From Methanosarcina sp. KYL-1 (GTDB taxonomy: Archaea; Halobacteriota; Methanosarcinia; Methanosarcinales; Methanosarcinaceae), in contig NZ_VOUA01000011.1 in assembly GCF_024372725.1 (NCBI RefSeq), positions 1-64,000 of the forward strand: 64,000 nucleotides of DNA, in the 5' to 3' direction. Below the pieces are notes generated by a model. The model did not search any database and was not told the DNA's origin. It worked only from the letters and a program-made list of their open reading frames with translations. This document shows, piece by piece, positions 36,173-45,263 of the stretch. A program made the position numbers and the translations under genes. Each line of letters begins with the position of its first letter. Position 1 is the stretch's first letter.

Positions 36173-37096
36173 ATGAATAGAAATAAAGGATCGAAGTTTG
36201 TTAGTTTGTTTTTGATTGTCCTTTTTTTTGGAGTCATACTGGTTCCGGCGGCAGGGGCTGCTCCGGGGAAAGACCCAGGTAAGGAAGACGGTGGGGAAAA
36301 GAATGTTGATGATTCCTCCTGGGAGGAATGGAAACAGGCCCACACCGTGGAAGTAGAGGTGACAACGGTTTACAATTACAAAAAAGATGGGAATTTCGAA
36401 ATTACCGAGACTTATTCCGGAGAGAAACTTAAACAGAAGTTCAAAGTCGATAAATTAACAAAATCAAAATCTTTTACAGTTCCCTCGGGGAAGCAGGTAA
36501 CTGTGAATACGCAGGCAGGTCCTTTTGAGATGCAGCCGGGGGACCGTAAAGAGGTCCTGTCCGAGAAATCCGTTGTCCTGACAACCGCCGATGACCCTTA
36601 TTCATGGTCGGAAGTTACTGGTTCAACATCTGTCTCTTATCCTCAGTGGACATGGTCAAAAGTCCTGTGGTTCTATGAACTCGAAGACCCGATAAACCTT
36701 ATCTGGGAGCAGAGTAACCTGAAAACAGTTAAAAGTGTAATCCTGAAGCAAAGGTGGACTGACAACCCCTCGGAATACACTCACTACATCTCATATCCTG
36801 ACGGGACCTGGGTACGCGGGGACGGTGTGGCCGACAGCAAGTACCGGGTGCTCGGAGGCTATCATGCACGGCTCTGGGAACTCCCGGGCGGTGCGGTGGT
36901 AGCAAATGCCCACCATGACGATGACATATTCATCCTTCCCGGGCACCAGGTGGACAGGTATGAAGCCGCTGAAGGTAAAGTTGCAAGCTTTTTCAATACC
37001 TGGTCTGTCCTTCAGGATTATATTTACCTTGCTAACCCTGTTGGAACTCCCGGTTATGAGCCATATAATGACGGAAAGGCAACCCTTATCACGTAA
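36173..37096 (+). CDS. secreted hypothetical protein
   Basis: The 307-residue product starts at ATG 36173 (MNRNKGSKFV), with a signal peptide ending near AGAAPG (about 30); an upstream in-frame TTG adds six residues. The mature part begins charged, then is rich in aromatic and beta-type sequence (TTVYNYKKDGNFEITETYSG, SYPQWTWSKVLWFYEL, VILKQRWTDNPSEYTHYISYP). It has an acidic motif A-H-H-D-D-D-I at about 249-255 that could bind metal. No membrane segment other than the signal is present. I do not recognise the family. It is a single gene with a terminator-like hairpin after it. Confidence 0.65.
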   Translation: MNRNKGSKFVSLFLIVLFFGVILVPAAGAAPGKDPGKEDGGEKNVDDSSWEEWKQAHTVEVEVTTVYNYKKDGNFEITETYSGEKLKQKFKVDKLTKSKSFTVPSGKQVTVNTQAGPFEMQPGDRKEVLSEKSVVLTTADDPYSWSEVTGSTSVSYPQWTWSKVLWFYELEDPINLIWEQSNLKTVKSVILKQRWTDNPSEYTHYISYPDGTWVRGDGVADSKYRVLGGYHARLWELPGGAVVANAHHDDDIFILPGHQVDRYEAAEGKVASFFNTWSVLQDYIYLANPVGTPGYEPYNDGKATLIT

Positions 37097-37111
37097 AAAG
37101 CAGTATGATGC

Positions 37112-37138
37112 GCGGGGCTTTCCTGTCCCGCTTTTTTT
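37112..37138 (+). terminator. intrinsic-type terminator after the secreted hypothetical gene
   Basis: The stem gcggg (37112-37116) and cccgc (37127-37131) is followed directly by seven T. It lies 16 bases after the stop of the plus-strand gene. Confidence 0.6.
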
Positions 37139-37164
37139 AAAACTATTTTTCAGTCAGTGTTTAA

Positions 37165-37668
37165 TCAGTATATGCTTACTCCCTTCACGCTTGGCAGGTT
37201 CAGGATATCGTCCACAAGGTCTCCGGGGACTTTCTGGTCGGTGATGATGGTGAGCCTGGGGTTGTCCGTGAGGTAGGGGTCGTCCGAGACGGCCTGGCGG
37301 ATACTAACGTTATGCTGCGAGATCAGGCCTGCAACTTCCGCAAGGATACCAACATGTGCGGCATCTTCGGGGATGATGATGATTACTCCGAGGCCGAGGG
37401 CCGGGGCCACGTCTCTTAAGAAGGGGATTGAGTGGACATTTCTAAAAATCGTGCTTAAAAGTTCGTCCGAGACTATGGTCTTTGTGGTTGCGTCAACAAC
37501 CCTCCTATCAACTCCGGCTTCCTTTGCGAGCTGAGTGTGCGCTATCTCGATACTTCCGGAAGTTACCTTTCCTTCCTCGTTTACCTGGAATCCGCGTTCA
37601 AAAAGCAGTTTAAGTACTTTTGCCTGCGCCGGGTATTTTTCAAATTTTTTGAGTAATGTCTGCCACAT
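37165..37668 (-). CDS. HTH-ACT regulator of amino-acid metabolism
   Basis: The 167-residue soluble protein has an N-terminal winged-helix-like region (about 14-80, with HTQLAKEAGVDRRVVDATTKTI) and a C-terminal ACT domain (about 95-167, VGILAEVAGLISQHNVSIRQAVSDDP). This is the archaeal family described as regulator of amino acid metabolism with an ACT domain. ACT domains bind amino acids, so it probably senses an amino-acid end product and controls transcription. It stands alone on the minus strand; targets are not evident. Confidence 0.85.
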   Translation of the reverse strand: MWQTLLKKFEKYPAQAKVLKLLFERGFQVNEEGKVTSGSIEIAHTQLAKEAGVDRRVVDATTKTIVSDELLSTIFRNVHSIPFLRDVAPALGLGVIIIIPEDAAHVGILAEVAGLISQHNVSIRQAVSDDPYLTDNPRLTIITDQKVPGDLVDDILNLPSVKGVSIY

Positions 37669-37914
37669 ATAAATGCAATCTTAAGTTGGGTCCAATGATA
37701 TAAAGCTTACTGGTTAATTTCCGGTTCCTGTCTCAAAAAAAGCTTTTCGAGGCCATATTCCTGGGTTCGCGGCGTTAACCGTTCCGGCGTTAATTTGATG
37801 TACATGCAGGACACGAGTTTCATCATGGAAGTTTCCAGTTCGGGCAGTACGCACAACTCCGGGAAAACAAAGTACCAGCTTCTTCTGATAGCCGACCTCA
37901 GGAAAGAAATCGGA

Positions 37915-38640
37915 ATGGCTCTCAGGCTTGACCCTGAGAAAATTGCAGCCGAAATCGAAAAAATCGGTTTTTCCTGCCAGCACTGCGGCAAGTGCTGCAG
38001 GCGGGCTTTTGGGGACAACAGGGTCGCAGTTATCCCTGAGGAAATCGAAAAGATCCGGGACCATACAGGCCTCTCAAAACTTGAGGTCGCAGGCCCTCTG
38101 GTGCCTGAAGTCTCTTCCCCTGCCGAAGGGGATGACGAAAATGAAAATGCCGGAGACGAAGGCTTTTCCGGAACCGGTGCCGGAGAAGACTCCAGTCTTT
38201 CCGACTTTCCGGGCTTTCTTGAGCTTCTGGAAGAAGACATCGATTCCGAGGGCAACATCCATGCTTTTGGCTGGATGGTCAGGCGGAAAAGGAACGGAGA
38301 CTGCATCTTTCTGGAAAAAGGGACTAACCGGTGCAGGGTCTATCCAGTGCGCCCCATGCTCTGCAGGACCTATCCCTTTTACCTGGAAGGGCTGAAACTG
38401 TACACCTGCGAGTGTGAAGGGCTCGGGTGTCCGATTTCCAGGGAAGAAAGCCGAATACTCGCAGAAGCCCTCCTCTTCAGGTACGTTTCCGAGCTTGAGG
38501 ACATGCTTGCCATGTACGAAAAGTTTGAAAATTTCGAAAAAGGGGATAAGGGGCCGGAAATTGCAAGGAAAAATGCTGAAAAGGGCACATGTACCTATAT
38601 CGTCCACGACAGCAACGGGGCTGTAAAAATTATCGATTGA
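37915..38640 (+). CDS. YkgJ-family cysteine-cluster protein
   Basis: The 241-residue product starts at MALRLDPEKIAAEIEKIGF. It has the cluster C-Q-H-C-G-K-C-C (Cys21, 24, 27, 28), an acidic low-complexity insert (about 68-97), and a second half with Cys in RCRVYPVRPMLCRTYPF and C-E-C-E-G-L-G-C. This matches the Zn/Fe-chelating CxxCxxCC (YkgJ/UPF0153) family, whose role is poorly defined. The insert is unusual. The frame extends upstream to 37795, but that part (MMYMQDTSFIM...) lacks family similarity, so ATG 37915 is preferred. Confidence 0.8.
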   Translation: MALRLDPEKIAAEIEKIGFSCQHCGKCCRRAFGDNRVAVIPEEIEKIRDHTGLSKLEVAGPLVPEVSSPAEGDDENENAGDEGFSGTGAGEDSSLSDFPGFLELLEEDIDSEGNIHAFGWMVRRKRNGDCIFLEKGTNRCRVYPVRPMLCRTYPFYLEGLKLYTCECEGLGCPISREESRILAEALLFRYVSELEDMLAMYEKFENFEKGDKGPEIARKNAEKGTCTYIVHDSNGAVKIID

Positions 38641-38653
38641 CATTGCAGGCTTG

Positions 38654-38719
38654 AAATGTCAGTTAAATGTCAGTCAAATGTCAGTCAAATGTCAGTTTAA
38701 TGTCAGTTAAATGTCAGGG
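38654..38719. repeat. six 11-bp tandem repeats
   Basis: Six units of aaatgtcagtt/c follow the stop of the YkgJ-family gene. No gene lies between here and 38928; the remainder is T-rich, with a TATA-like stretch (aaatttattaatta) at about 38894 before the next gene. Confidence 0.9.
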
Positions 38720-38927
38720 ATTCCTTTCAGGTCCCTGATTCCTTTATTTTTCTCCGTTTCCTCTGTTTTTTCCGGACCTGTTGAGTTCTCTGGCTTGCGC
38801 TTAATCCCCTGACTTCCTTTTTTTCTTAATTCTGGACATACATATTCGGTTTTGAACAGGTTTTTTCGTCTATGCTCCGGTAATGGCCATCATTAAATTT
38901 ATTAATTAGAAAGCGCCAGTTATCCCC

Positions 38928-40223
38928 ATGACCGGAATGTCTGGTAATGACAAGCGTCCGATGACCGTTTCGGAGAAGATTTTTTCGAAAGCCTCCGGAA
39001 GTCCCGTAAAAGCCGGAGATTTCGTGCTGGCAAACATAGACCTGGCAATGACTCATGACATTACAGGTCCGCTGGCAGTTCAGGGCTTTTACGAGATAAT
39101 GAAAGACCAGGAAGAGAAAACAGTCTGGGACCCCAAAAAAATCGTGATCATATTCGACCACCAGGTCCCTGCGGATTCGATTAATGCCGCGCAAAACCAT
39201 ATCATGCTCAGGAAGTTTGCGGCAGAGCAGGGCATTTTAAACTACGACGTGTACGAAGGGGTCTGCCACCAGGTCCTGCCCGAAAAAGGGCATGTGCTGC
39301 CCGGGGACCTGATTGTGGGTTCGGACTCCCACACCTGTGCGTACGGGTCTTTAGGGGCATTTTCTACCGGTATAGGGTCAACTGACATGGCAGCTGTCTT
39401 TGCCACCGGGAAACTCTGGTTTAAGGTCCCTGAGACCTTCCGCTTTGAAATCGAAGGCAAACTGCCGAAGCGCGTTTATTCGAAAGACCTGATTCTCCAC
39501 CTGATAGGGGACGTCGGGGTAGAAGGGGCCAGGTACAGGGCTGCCGAGTTTGCAGGCTCTACTGTCCGTTCCCTGTCCGTTCCCGAGCGCATGACCATGT
39601 CCAACATGGCAATTGAGATGGGAGGAAAGGCAGGTATCATAGAAGCCGACGAAGTGACTGAAGCTTACCTCAAAGAGCGTGTCCCGGGTTACGAGCTTGA
39701 CCCTTACTGGAAGTCCGATGAGGATGCAGTGTACTACGATGTCCGGCACTACGATATCTCGGATCTGGAACCCCAGATAGCCTGCCCGCACAATGTAGAC
39801 AACGTAAAGCCGGTAACTGAAGTCGAGGGCACGAAAATCGACCAGATCTTCATGGGGTCCTGCACTAATGGCAGGTTCGAAGACATCAAGATCATGGCCG
39901 ACATCATGGGCGATGAGCCTGTGGCAAAGGGCCTGCGCCTCCTTGTCGTTCCCGCTTCAAGGACCGAGTACATGAAACTGCTGAAAGCCGGGTACATCGA
40001 AAAGCTCATGAACGCCGGCGCAATCGTGGAATCTCCCTGCTGTGGGCCTTGCATGGGCGGCTCTTTTGGCCTCCTCGGGGCAGGGGAAGTGGGCCTTGCT
40101 ACTTCCAACCGCAACTTTAAGGGCAGGGAAGGCAGCGCCGAGTCCTTCGTATATCTCTGTTCCCCGGCAACCGCGGGCGCATCCGCCCTTACCGGAGAAA
40201 TCACCGACCCGAGGAAGGTCTGA
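38928..40223 (+). CDS. homoaconitase / 3-isopropylmalate dehydratase large subunit
   Basis: The 431-residue aconitase-family large subunit has [4Fe-4S] ligands visible in GSCTNGR (Cys312) and CCGPC (Cys372 and Cys375), plus the substrate region [20 protein letters not shown] and [13 protein letters not shown]. It catalyses the dehydration/rehydration step in leucine biosynthesis, or in methanogens the homoaconitase steps toward 2-oxosuberate for coenzyme B. Sequence reading alone does not separate the HacA and LeuC roles. The small subunit is not in this window. It is probably co-transcribed with hisE, 48 bp downstream. Met1 or Met4 could be the start. Confidence 0.93.
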   Translation: MTGMSGNDKRPMTVSEKIFSKASGSPVKAGDFVLANIDLAMTHDITGPLAVQGFYEIMKDQEEKTVWDPKKIVIIFDHQVPADSINAAQNHIMLRKFAAEQGILNYDVYEGVCHQVLPEKGHVLPGDLIVGSDSHTCAYGSLGAFSTGIGSTDMAAVFATGKLWFKVPETFRFEIEGKLPKRVYSKDLILHLIGDVGVEGARYRAAEFAGSTVRSLSVPERMTMSNMAIEMGGKAGIIEADEVTEAYLKERVPGYELDPYWKSDEDAVYYDVRHYDISDLEPQIACPHNVDNVKPVTEVEGTKIDQIFMGSCTNGRFEDIKIMADIMGDEPVAKGLRLLVVPASRTEYMKLLKAGYIEKLMNAGAIVESPCCGPCMGGSFGLLGAGEVGLATSNRNFKGREGSAESFVYLCSPATAGASALTGEITDPRKV

Positions 40224-40271
40224 GAAACTTCACTTCCTCTTATTTTTATTTTTGAAAAAAAAGGTGTTAGA

Positions 40272-40586
40272 ATGCCGGATGCCGACTTATCCATTTTAAA
40301 CAGGGTGTATGACATCATTCTGGACCGGAAGCAGAACTATGACGAACGTTCTTATGTCTGCAAGCTTTTAAACCATCGCAAGGGCATGAACAAGATCCTT
40401 GAAAAAGTAGGTGAGGAGTCCATCGAAACGATTCTTGCGGTAAGGAACGAAGACCACGCAGAGATCGTCTCGGAAACCTCTGACCTGATTTTCCATGTCC
40501 TGGTAATGCTTGCGGCAAATGACATAACCCTGGACGAAATCGCAGCCGAGCTAAGTGCCCGTCATGTGAGTATGAAAAGGGAGTAA
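40272..40586 (+). CDS. hisE: phosphoribosyl-ATP pyrophosphatase
   Basis: The 104-residue all-helical protein has the MazG/HisE pattern: [34 protein letters not shown]-type helix (about 18-50), then E-x-x-D metal-binding residues in [17 protein letters not shown]. It hydrolyses phosphoribosyl-ATP to phosphoribosyl-AMP in histidine biosynthesis in the cytoplasm. It follows the aconitase-family gene with a 48-bp spacer carrying an AAGGTG ribosome site. No other his genes are near, as is common in archaea. Confidence 0.95.
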   Translation: MPDADLSILNRVYDIILDRKQNYDERSYVCKLLNHRKGMNKILEKVGEESIETILAVRNEDHAEIVSETSDLIFHVLVMLAANDITLDEIAAELSARHVSMKRE

Positions 40587-40664
40587 AAGGGTCTTGAAAT
40601 AAGGAATTAAAATAAGGAATTAAAATAAAATACTGAAGTTTCGGGGCATTGGCCCCTATGTTTT

Positions 40665-41540
40665 TCAGTACACTGCGAGTTCATTCATCACGTCAGTTTT
40701 TGAGAGGGTGCCTTTTGGCACTCCATTTATCGTGACAATCAGCCTTCCAACGTTGTATTTATGGAAGAGTTTCACGACATCGTAAAGCTGCATGTCTCCG
40801 TCTACGGTGATCAGCTCTTTTGTCATTATATCCTTTACTTTCACGTTGAGCTTGCCCTGGGCAATGGCATGGGCTATGTCGGTATATGTAACGATCCCGA
40901 CTATTTTTCCCTTGTCTTCTACTGGAGCTCCGTGTACGTTGTTCCGGATAAAAAGCCTTGTAGCTTCCTGGATGCTGGCGTTTACGTTTATGAGCATCGG
41001 GGGGTATTTCATGTAGTGCTTGACCTGCTTTTTCGGGAGGGATATCATCTCGTTGATGTTGAAGAGGATCGAGTTATTGGTGTCGTCTCTTCCGGTTACC
41101 TCTCCCCGGATAATCAGCCGGTTTACGGGCGTCGGGCCCACCTGGATTTTGTCATCCATTATGAAGTCCTTGATGTTCCCTATTACCCGGATTACGCCGT
41201 TGCACATGTCCGGGTTGCGGACGGTCGTAAAGCTGATTTCGGCGGCAGTGGCCCCATTTACGATCACGTTGTTCCTGTAGATCGGCACAACGGACTCGTT
41301 TTTTAACTGCTGGATCCGCAGGGAATCGTATGCGGCTCCTGTGGGCTTGTACCCTCCTTTGGGCCCGGGTACGCCTTCCACCAGTCCTAATGCCTTTAAA
41401 AGCTGCATCTGGTTGCGGATAGTCCCGGGGTTGCGCTGGATGACTTCTGCGATTTCTTCCCCTTTGATTGCCCGGTCCTTTTGCCGCTGAAGATTGATTA
41501 ATGAAATAATAATGTCTTTTTGAATAGGAGTGAGTTCCAT
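40665..41540 (-). CDS. HTH-CBS transcriptional regulator
   Basis: The 291-residue protein has a winged-helix DNA-binding region (about 1-75, IKGEEIAEVIQRNPGTIRNQMQLLKALGLVEG), a middle beta region (about 85-160) and a pair of CBS domains (about 170-225, with NNVHGAPVEDKGKIVGIVTYTDI, and 232-290, with IMTKELITVDGD and VGRLIVTINGVPKG). Archaeal members of this type are predicted regulators that sense adenylate or other nucleotides through CBS. It is cytoplasmic. Two copies of a 12-bp palindrome upstream (41658 and 41745) are possible operators for it or for the divergent NOG1 gene. Confidence 0.85.
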   Translation of the reverse strand: MELTPIQKDIIISLINLQRQKDRAIKGEEIAEVIQRNPGTIRNQMQLLKALGLVEGVPGPKGGYKPTGAAYDSLRIQQLKNESVVPIYRNNVIVNGATAAEISFTTVRNPDMCNGVIRVIGNIKDFIMDDKIQVGPTPVNRLIIRGEVTGRDDTNNSILFNINEMISLPKKQVKHYMKYPPMLINVNASIQEATRLFIRNNVHGAPVEDKGKIVGIVTYTDIAHAIAQGKLNVKVKDIMTKELITVDGDMQLYDVVKLFHKYNVGRLIVTINGVPKGTLSKTDVMNELAVY

Positions 41541-42153
41541 ATAACCACCATCAATTTCATATACATGTATTCGGATGATGTATAACGCCTATACATCGAT
41601 AATAATCAGTCATAATAGTATTTGCCATAATTAATGATTATAAATCCCTACTACAAATTATAATTACAAATATAAAAAGAGTCCGGTTCTGCTTTGTGTA
41701 TACCAGTGGAGTTCATAACTTACATTTAAGCCTATTGTTGGGATTTGTAATTACAATTATAATAATAAACCAGTAATGTCATTATCTGTTCCCTGATACT
41801 TCGATCTGTACAGGGAAAAATGATATTTGGGACAAAAATGATATTTTCTGGAAATTTGTACCTGAAAATTTCTGATGATGCGGCATCCCCTTGCCTGAAG
41901 TTTAAAAAGATTTTTCCGGATAGTTTTCCGGCACTCCGAACTTCAAGCAGATAATTTCAAACTTCATGCGGAAAGAGGCATGATTAAAAAGTCTGATCGA
42001 AAGTTTGAGGCTAATCTGAAAAAATTAATAAAGGAGAATCGGAATTCCACCGGGAATCCCATAAATTTTTGCTTACCTGATTTCGCTTCGCTGAACGTTT
42101 AATTTAAAATAACTGTATATAGTTGAAAGGAGCCTGTAAAGGGTCTGAATAAT
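41541..42153. promoter_or_regulatory. divergent region with two palindromic operator candidates
   Basis: The 610 bases lie between the HTH-CBS regulator and NOG1 and have no credible gene. TTGTAATTACAA, a perfect 12-bp palindrome, is at 41745-41756, and a copy with one mismatch (ttataattacaa) is at 41658-41669, 87 bp away. Both lie 115-220 bp upstream of the regulator start, in AT-rich sequence. They fit a dimeric HTH protein, but binding is inference. Confidence 0.5.
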
Positions 42154-43152
42154 ATGATATTCGAGAAAATTCACACTGTTCCTACTTCCGATGAATTAAC
42201 TAACAAAGCATTCAAAAGGGCATCGAGGGCGATGTCCGGGAAAACAATTGATGGGAGGGAAAGCCGGCTCAAGGCCAATGAGTCCATGATGCTGACTGCT
42301 GCAAACATCTTTTCCGATAACCTTGCAAACATTGTCAGGCGTTTCCCCAGTTTTGAACATTTGCCCCGCTTCTATTATGAACTTACCGACATCCTTGTGG
42401 GTGTGGAGAAGCTCAAGATGGCCCTGGCCTCCGTGGACTGGGCAAGCGGGAAGATCCATGAAGTTTCCAGGGTCTACGTCGGAAAAATCCGGGATGCTGA
42501 AAGCCCTGAAACTCCCCGAAAAGAGGCTTTCGGGAGGATGGCATCCATTATCAAGTCAATCAACAAGGACCTCCTCTTCTTAAATGAGGCCAGAAACATC
42601 TTGAGGAAACTCCCTGAAGTTCTGGAAGAGCCCACCGTCGTGGTTGCGGGCTATCCTAATGTTGGGAAGTCCAGTTTTGTCACAAGAATTACCGGGGCAA
42701 CCCCGGAAATCGCGCCCTATCCCTTTACTACAAAAGGTGTGACAATCGGGCACTTTACCCGAAATATGGTCCGCTACCAGGTAATGGACACCCCCGGGCT
42801 TCTTGACCGTCCGATGTCCGAGAGGAATGATATCGAACTGCAGGCTATTACCGCGATCAGCTATCTGGACGCTGTTGTCATGTTCCTCATGGACCCCAGT
42901 GAAAGCTGCGGGTACGAAATCAAAGACCAGATGCGTCTCCTTAAGGAAATCCGGGAAAATTTCAACCTCCCCGTGCTGGTTGTTGCAAACAAGGCAGACA
43001 GGCCGGAATTCCAGAAACTTGATGAAGTCCAGTTCAACATCTCCACGATTACCGGGGAAGGAATTGAAGAGGTAATGGAAAGGCTGCTGGAGATGATCGA
43101 AGAAAAGCGCCTCATTTCCACGCCGGAGCCGGATGAAGAGGCAGAGGCCTGA
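42154..43152 (+). CDS. NOG1-family ribosome-biogenesis GTPase
   Basis: The 332-residue protein has a helical N-terminal domain (1-155) characteristic of NOG1 and a GTPase domain with G1 GYPNVGKSS at 166-174, G2 around FTTKGVTIG, G3 DTPGLLDRP and G4 ANKADRP. The C-terminus is acidic. NOG1 acts in assembly of the large ribosomal subunit in archaea and eukaryotes; archaeal members are about this length and lack the long eukaryotic tail. It is a single gene with a hairpin terminator after it. Confidence 0.93.
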   Translation: MIFEKIHTVPTSDELTNKAFKRASRAMSGKTIDGRESRLKANESMMLTAANIFSDNLANIVRRFPSFEHLPRFYYELTDILVGVEKLKMALASVDWASGKIHEVSRVYVGKIRDAESPETPRKEAFGRMASIIKSINKDLLFLNEARNILRKLPEVLEEPTVVVAGYPNVGKSSFVTRITGATPEIAPYPFTTKGVTIGHFTRNMVRYQVMDTPGLLDRPMSERNDIELQAITAISYLDAVVMFLMDPSESCGYEIKDQMRLLKEIRENFNLPVLVVANKADRPEFQKLDEVQFNISTITGEGIEEVMERLLEMIEEKRLISTPEPDEEAEA

Positions 43153-43168
43153 TTCCTGAAGGGAGCCC

Positions 43169-43198
43169 GGCCTGAAGTTCAAGCTGAAACTTCAGGCC
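43169..43198. terminator. 11-bp perfect hairpin between nog1 and the ccdA-type gene
   Basis: The sequence ggcctgaagtt (43169-43179) pairs exactly with aacttcaggcc (43188-43198). It lies 16 bases after the NOG1 stop, in a convergent region, and is likely a transcript-end structure. Confidence 0.55.
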
Positions 43199-43220
43199 CG
43201 ACTTCTTCCAGCAATTAAAA

Positions 43221-43285
43221 TAATTCAAGTAATTTAATAAGTCAAGTAATTCAGATAATTCAAGTAATTTAATAAGTCAAGTAAG
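43221..43285. repeat. 29-bp direct repeat, period 36 bp
   Basis: Two exact copies of a 29-bp unit (taattcaagtaatttaataa, then gtcaagtaa) start at 43221 and 43257. Related shorter motifs (taagtcaaatgggtcaaa) continue to 43336, at the end of the ccdA-type gene. Confidence 0.85.
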
Positions 43286-43330
43286 TCAAATGGGCAAACT
43301 AAATTTAATAAGTTACTTAAGTCAAATGGG

Positions 43331-44461
43331 TCAAATAAGCCCGAGTTGAAGCAGCAGGGCCAGTAAGACCAGTATCAGTCCTGTTGCCAGCCTTATTTCC
43401 ACGCGCCTTTTTTCCCTGAATTCCGTAACCGCCGTCGGGCTCAGCCCGAAGGAGAGGAGAAACCCCAGGATAATTACCGGGAGCAGCAGGCCCAGGTTGT
43501 AAAGCCCGAGGTATATTGCTCCTTCCGTGACATTGGTTTTTGTTGACAGAAAGCTCAGGACTGAGAGGTAAATTGCCCCCACGCAGGGGGCCTTGACCAG
43601 GGAAAACATCCCCCCTGCAAGGAAGGACAGCAGCAGGAGGTTTCTTTCCCCCATCCGGCTCATGAAGTCCTTGAGGGCTTTTGGGGTCCTGAACGTGGAT
43701 TTTGCATGAGTCTTCAACCAGTATGCGTCGTAGAGGTGCCAGAGCCCGAGGACTCCGGTCAGAAGTACCGTCAGGGTGGTAAAGGTCCTCCGGATTCCGG
43801 GCAGGAAATCAATCGTCCCCAGGATGCTTAACCCGGCAAACATGTACATGGTGAAGATCCCTGCCGAAAAGCCGGCGGTAATCTTCAGCATCTCCTTTTT
43901 CCCTCCCTGCTGGGAGAGGGTAATCGAAGCCAGAAATGCCATTACAGCAAGCAGGCAGGGGTTGAAACCTGCAAGGATGCCTGCTGTCAGGATTATGAAG
44001 GGGTTCAACTTGCTGGCGGTTTCGTTTTGCCCGGCAGGTTTTTCCGGTCCCGAAACACCGCTTTCGGGAGTCATGGGTGCGGAGGGCGGGTTTTCTATGG
44101 CTTCTATCAGCAGGGCTTCGAACAGGGTTTCATTTCCCCCGTAGTCCTGGTATGCGATTACAAAACTCCGGTTGACCACGACTGCAGGGACAGAGCTAAT
44201 CCCGTATTCCTGCATGAGGGAGTAGTCGGCCATTATCTCATGGCTGGAATAGTTGATGTCCGGATACCTTTCAACAACTTTTGTCACAACCGGAAGGGCC
44301 TGCTGGCATTTAAGGCAGCCTTCTTCGTAAAAATAATCCACATAGACAGCTTCTGCCTGGCCGGGGGAACCAAAAGCCGGGCTTAGCAGCAAGAAAGAGC
44401 AAAGGAGCAGCCCGAGTATTCCCTTAATGGCATGATGTAGCTGAACAGGTTGTTCTTTCAT
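43331..44461 (-). CDS. CcdA-type membrane thiol transporter fused to an N-terminal thioredoxin-like domain
   Basis: The 376-residue product has a signal/anchor (about 13-30) and an extracytoplasmic thioredoxin-like domain with C-L-K-C at 49-52 and a cis-Pro region SSVPAVVV. A Pro-rich linker leads to about six membrane helices with the CcdA cysteines in GFNPCLLAVMAF and VKAPCVGAIYL. Such proteins carry reducing power from cytoplasmic thioredoxin across the membrane to surface disulfides. The start ATG 44461 lies 38 bases inside the end of the upstream Cys-rich gene, so the two are coupled; the frame extends to 44494 but Met at 44461 fits the signal better. Confidence 0.87.
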   Translation of the reverse strand: MKEQPVQLHHAIKGILGLLLCSFLLLSPAFGSPGQAEAVYVDYFYEEGCLKCQQALPVVTKVVERYPDINYSSHEIMADYSLMQEYGISSVPAVVVNRSFVIAYQDYGGNETLFEALLIEAIENPPSAPMTPESGVSGPEKPAGQNETASKLNPFIILTAGILAGFNPCLLAVMAFLASITLSQQGGKKEMLKITAGFSAGIFTMYMFAGLSILGTIDFLPGIRRTFTTLTVLLTGVLGLWHLYDAYWLKTHAKSTFRTPKALKDFMSRMGERNLLLLSFLAGGMFSLVKAPCVGAIYLSVLSFLSTKTNVTEGAIYLGLYNLGLLLPVIILGFLLSFGLSPTAVTEFREKRRVEIRLATGLILVLLALLLQLGLI

Positions 44462-44885
44462 AGTTCTCTTCTGAAGCCATTTTCGTGGAAACATTCAAAA
44501 CTTCTCCCGTATCCGCGGAAACGTAGCCCTCGATAACGTACAGGGTGTTTACACCTGCACAGGCACAGGTCCTTTCCAGGATCTCAACCTTCCAGACATC
44601 TTCTCCTTCCCGGACCGTGCTCCCGTTCAGGTCATACGCGGTATTGCGGATGAGTGTGGTTTTTACGACCCTCCACTCCGGCACCCTGAAGTGCTCCGAG
44701 ATGTATGTCGAAGCGATGGAGTCGTTGGCCACGTTTTTTATGGCCCCGGATGCGCTGATGTTGAGTTCCAGGCCAGCTTCATCCCGTTCATTGCCTGGAA
44801 AATCGTGGACAGGTATGACATTCAAGGCAATGATGCCGATAAGAATAACTGCCGAAATGACTGCAAACAGCTCTCCGCTTTTCAC
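44424..44885 (-). CDS. membrane-anchored protein with Cys-rich C-terminus
   Basis: The 153-residue product has an N-terminal membrane segment (about 7-25) and an extracellular beta-type domain (VWKVEILER, TLYVIEGYVSADTGEVLNVS). Four cysteines fall in two close pairs: C-A-C (about 108-110) and C-x4-C at the very end (TTCSATSCH). I do not recognise the family. It overlaps the start of the CcdA-thioredoxin gene, so it is a good candidate for the surface protein whose cysteines that system reduces. Confidence 0.7.
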   Translation of the reverse strand: MKSGELFAVISAVILIGIIALNVIPVHDFPGNERDEAGLELNISASGAIKNVANDSIASTYISEHFRVPEWRVVKTTLIRNTAYDLNGSTVREGEDVWKVEILERTCACAGVNTLYVIEGYVSADTGEVLNVSTKMASEENYERTTCSATSCH

Positions 44886-45263
44886 ATTATTCCATTAGAA
44901 TGACCTGAATATAACTTTTACCAAAATCCATACGATTTCTCTTTTTTATATAATTTTCTTTTTGAATCCGGGACGTTGGAGAAAGAAAAGAGCAATCAAA
45001 ATGGCTCTCTGAAAAGAGTCACTACGAAATTAGCTTCTTGAATTAGCTTTCTTGAATTAGCTTTCTTGAATTAGCTTTCTTTGATTCAGCTTCCTTGCTA
45101 TTTAATAAAAGATGTAATCTCTTGCAAGGAAGTCTGGGAAAACAGTGGGAAAGTAAGGAAGTATTGGAAAGCAGGTGGAAACTTAAGAAATTACGGGGCA
45201 GCAGAGGGGAACGGAGGGATATCTGCCTCCGCCAAACCTGCTTCTTTAAGCCCCTTTTCCCTT
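44886..45263. other. intergenic region with 15-bp tandem repeats
   Basis: Four copies of an approximately 15-bp unit (gaattagctttctt) run from about 45027 to 45085. No gene is seen; short frames on the plus strand overlap only repeats. Confidence 0.6.

Noticed and set aside
37707-38306. Minus-strand open frame of 199 codons
   Set aside because: It is opposite the YkgJ-family gene, which has a clear cysteine cluster; the minus-strand product is Ser/Pro-rich shadow.
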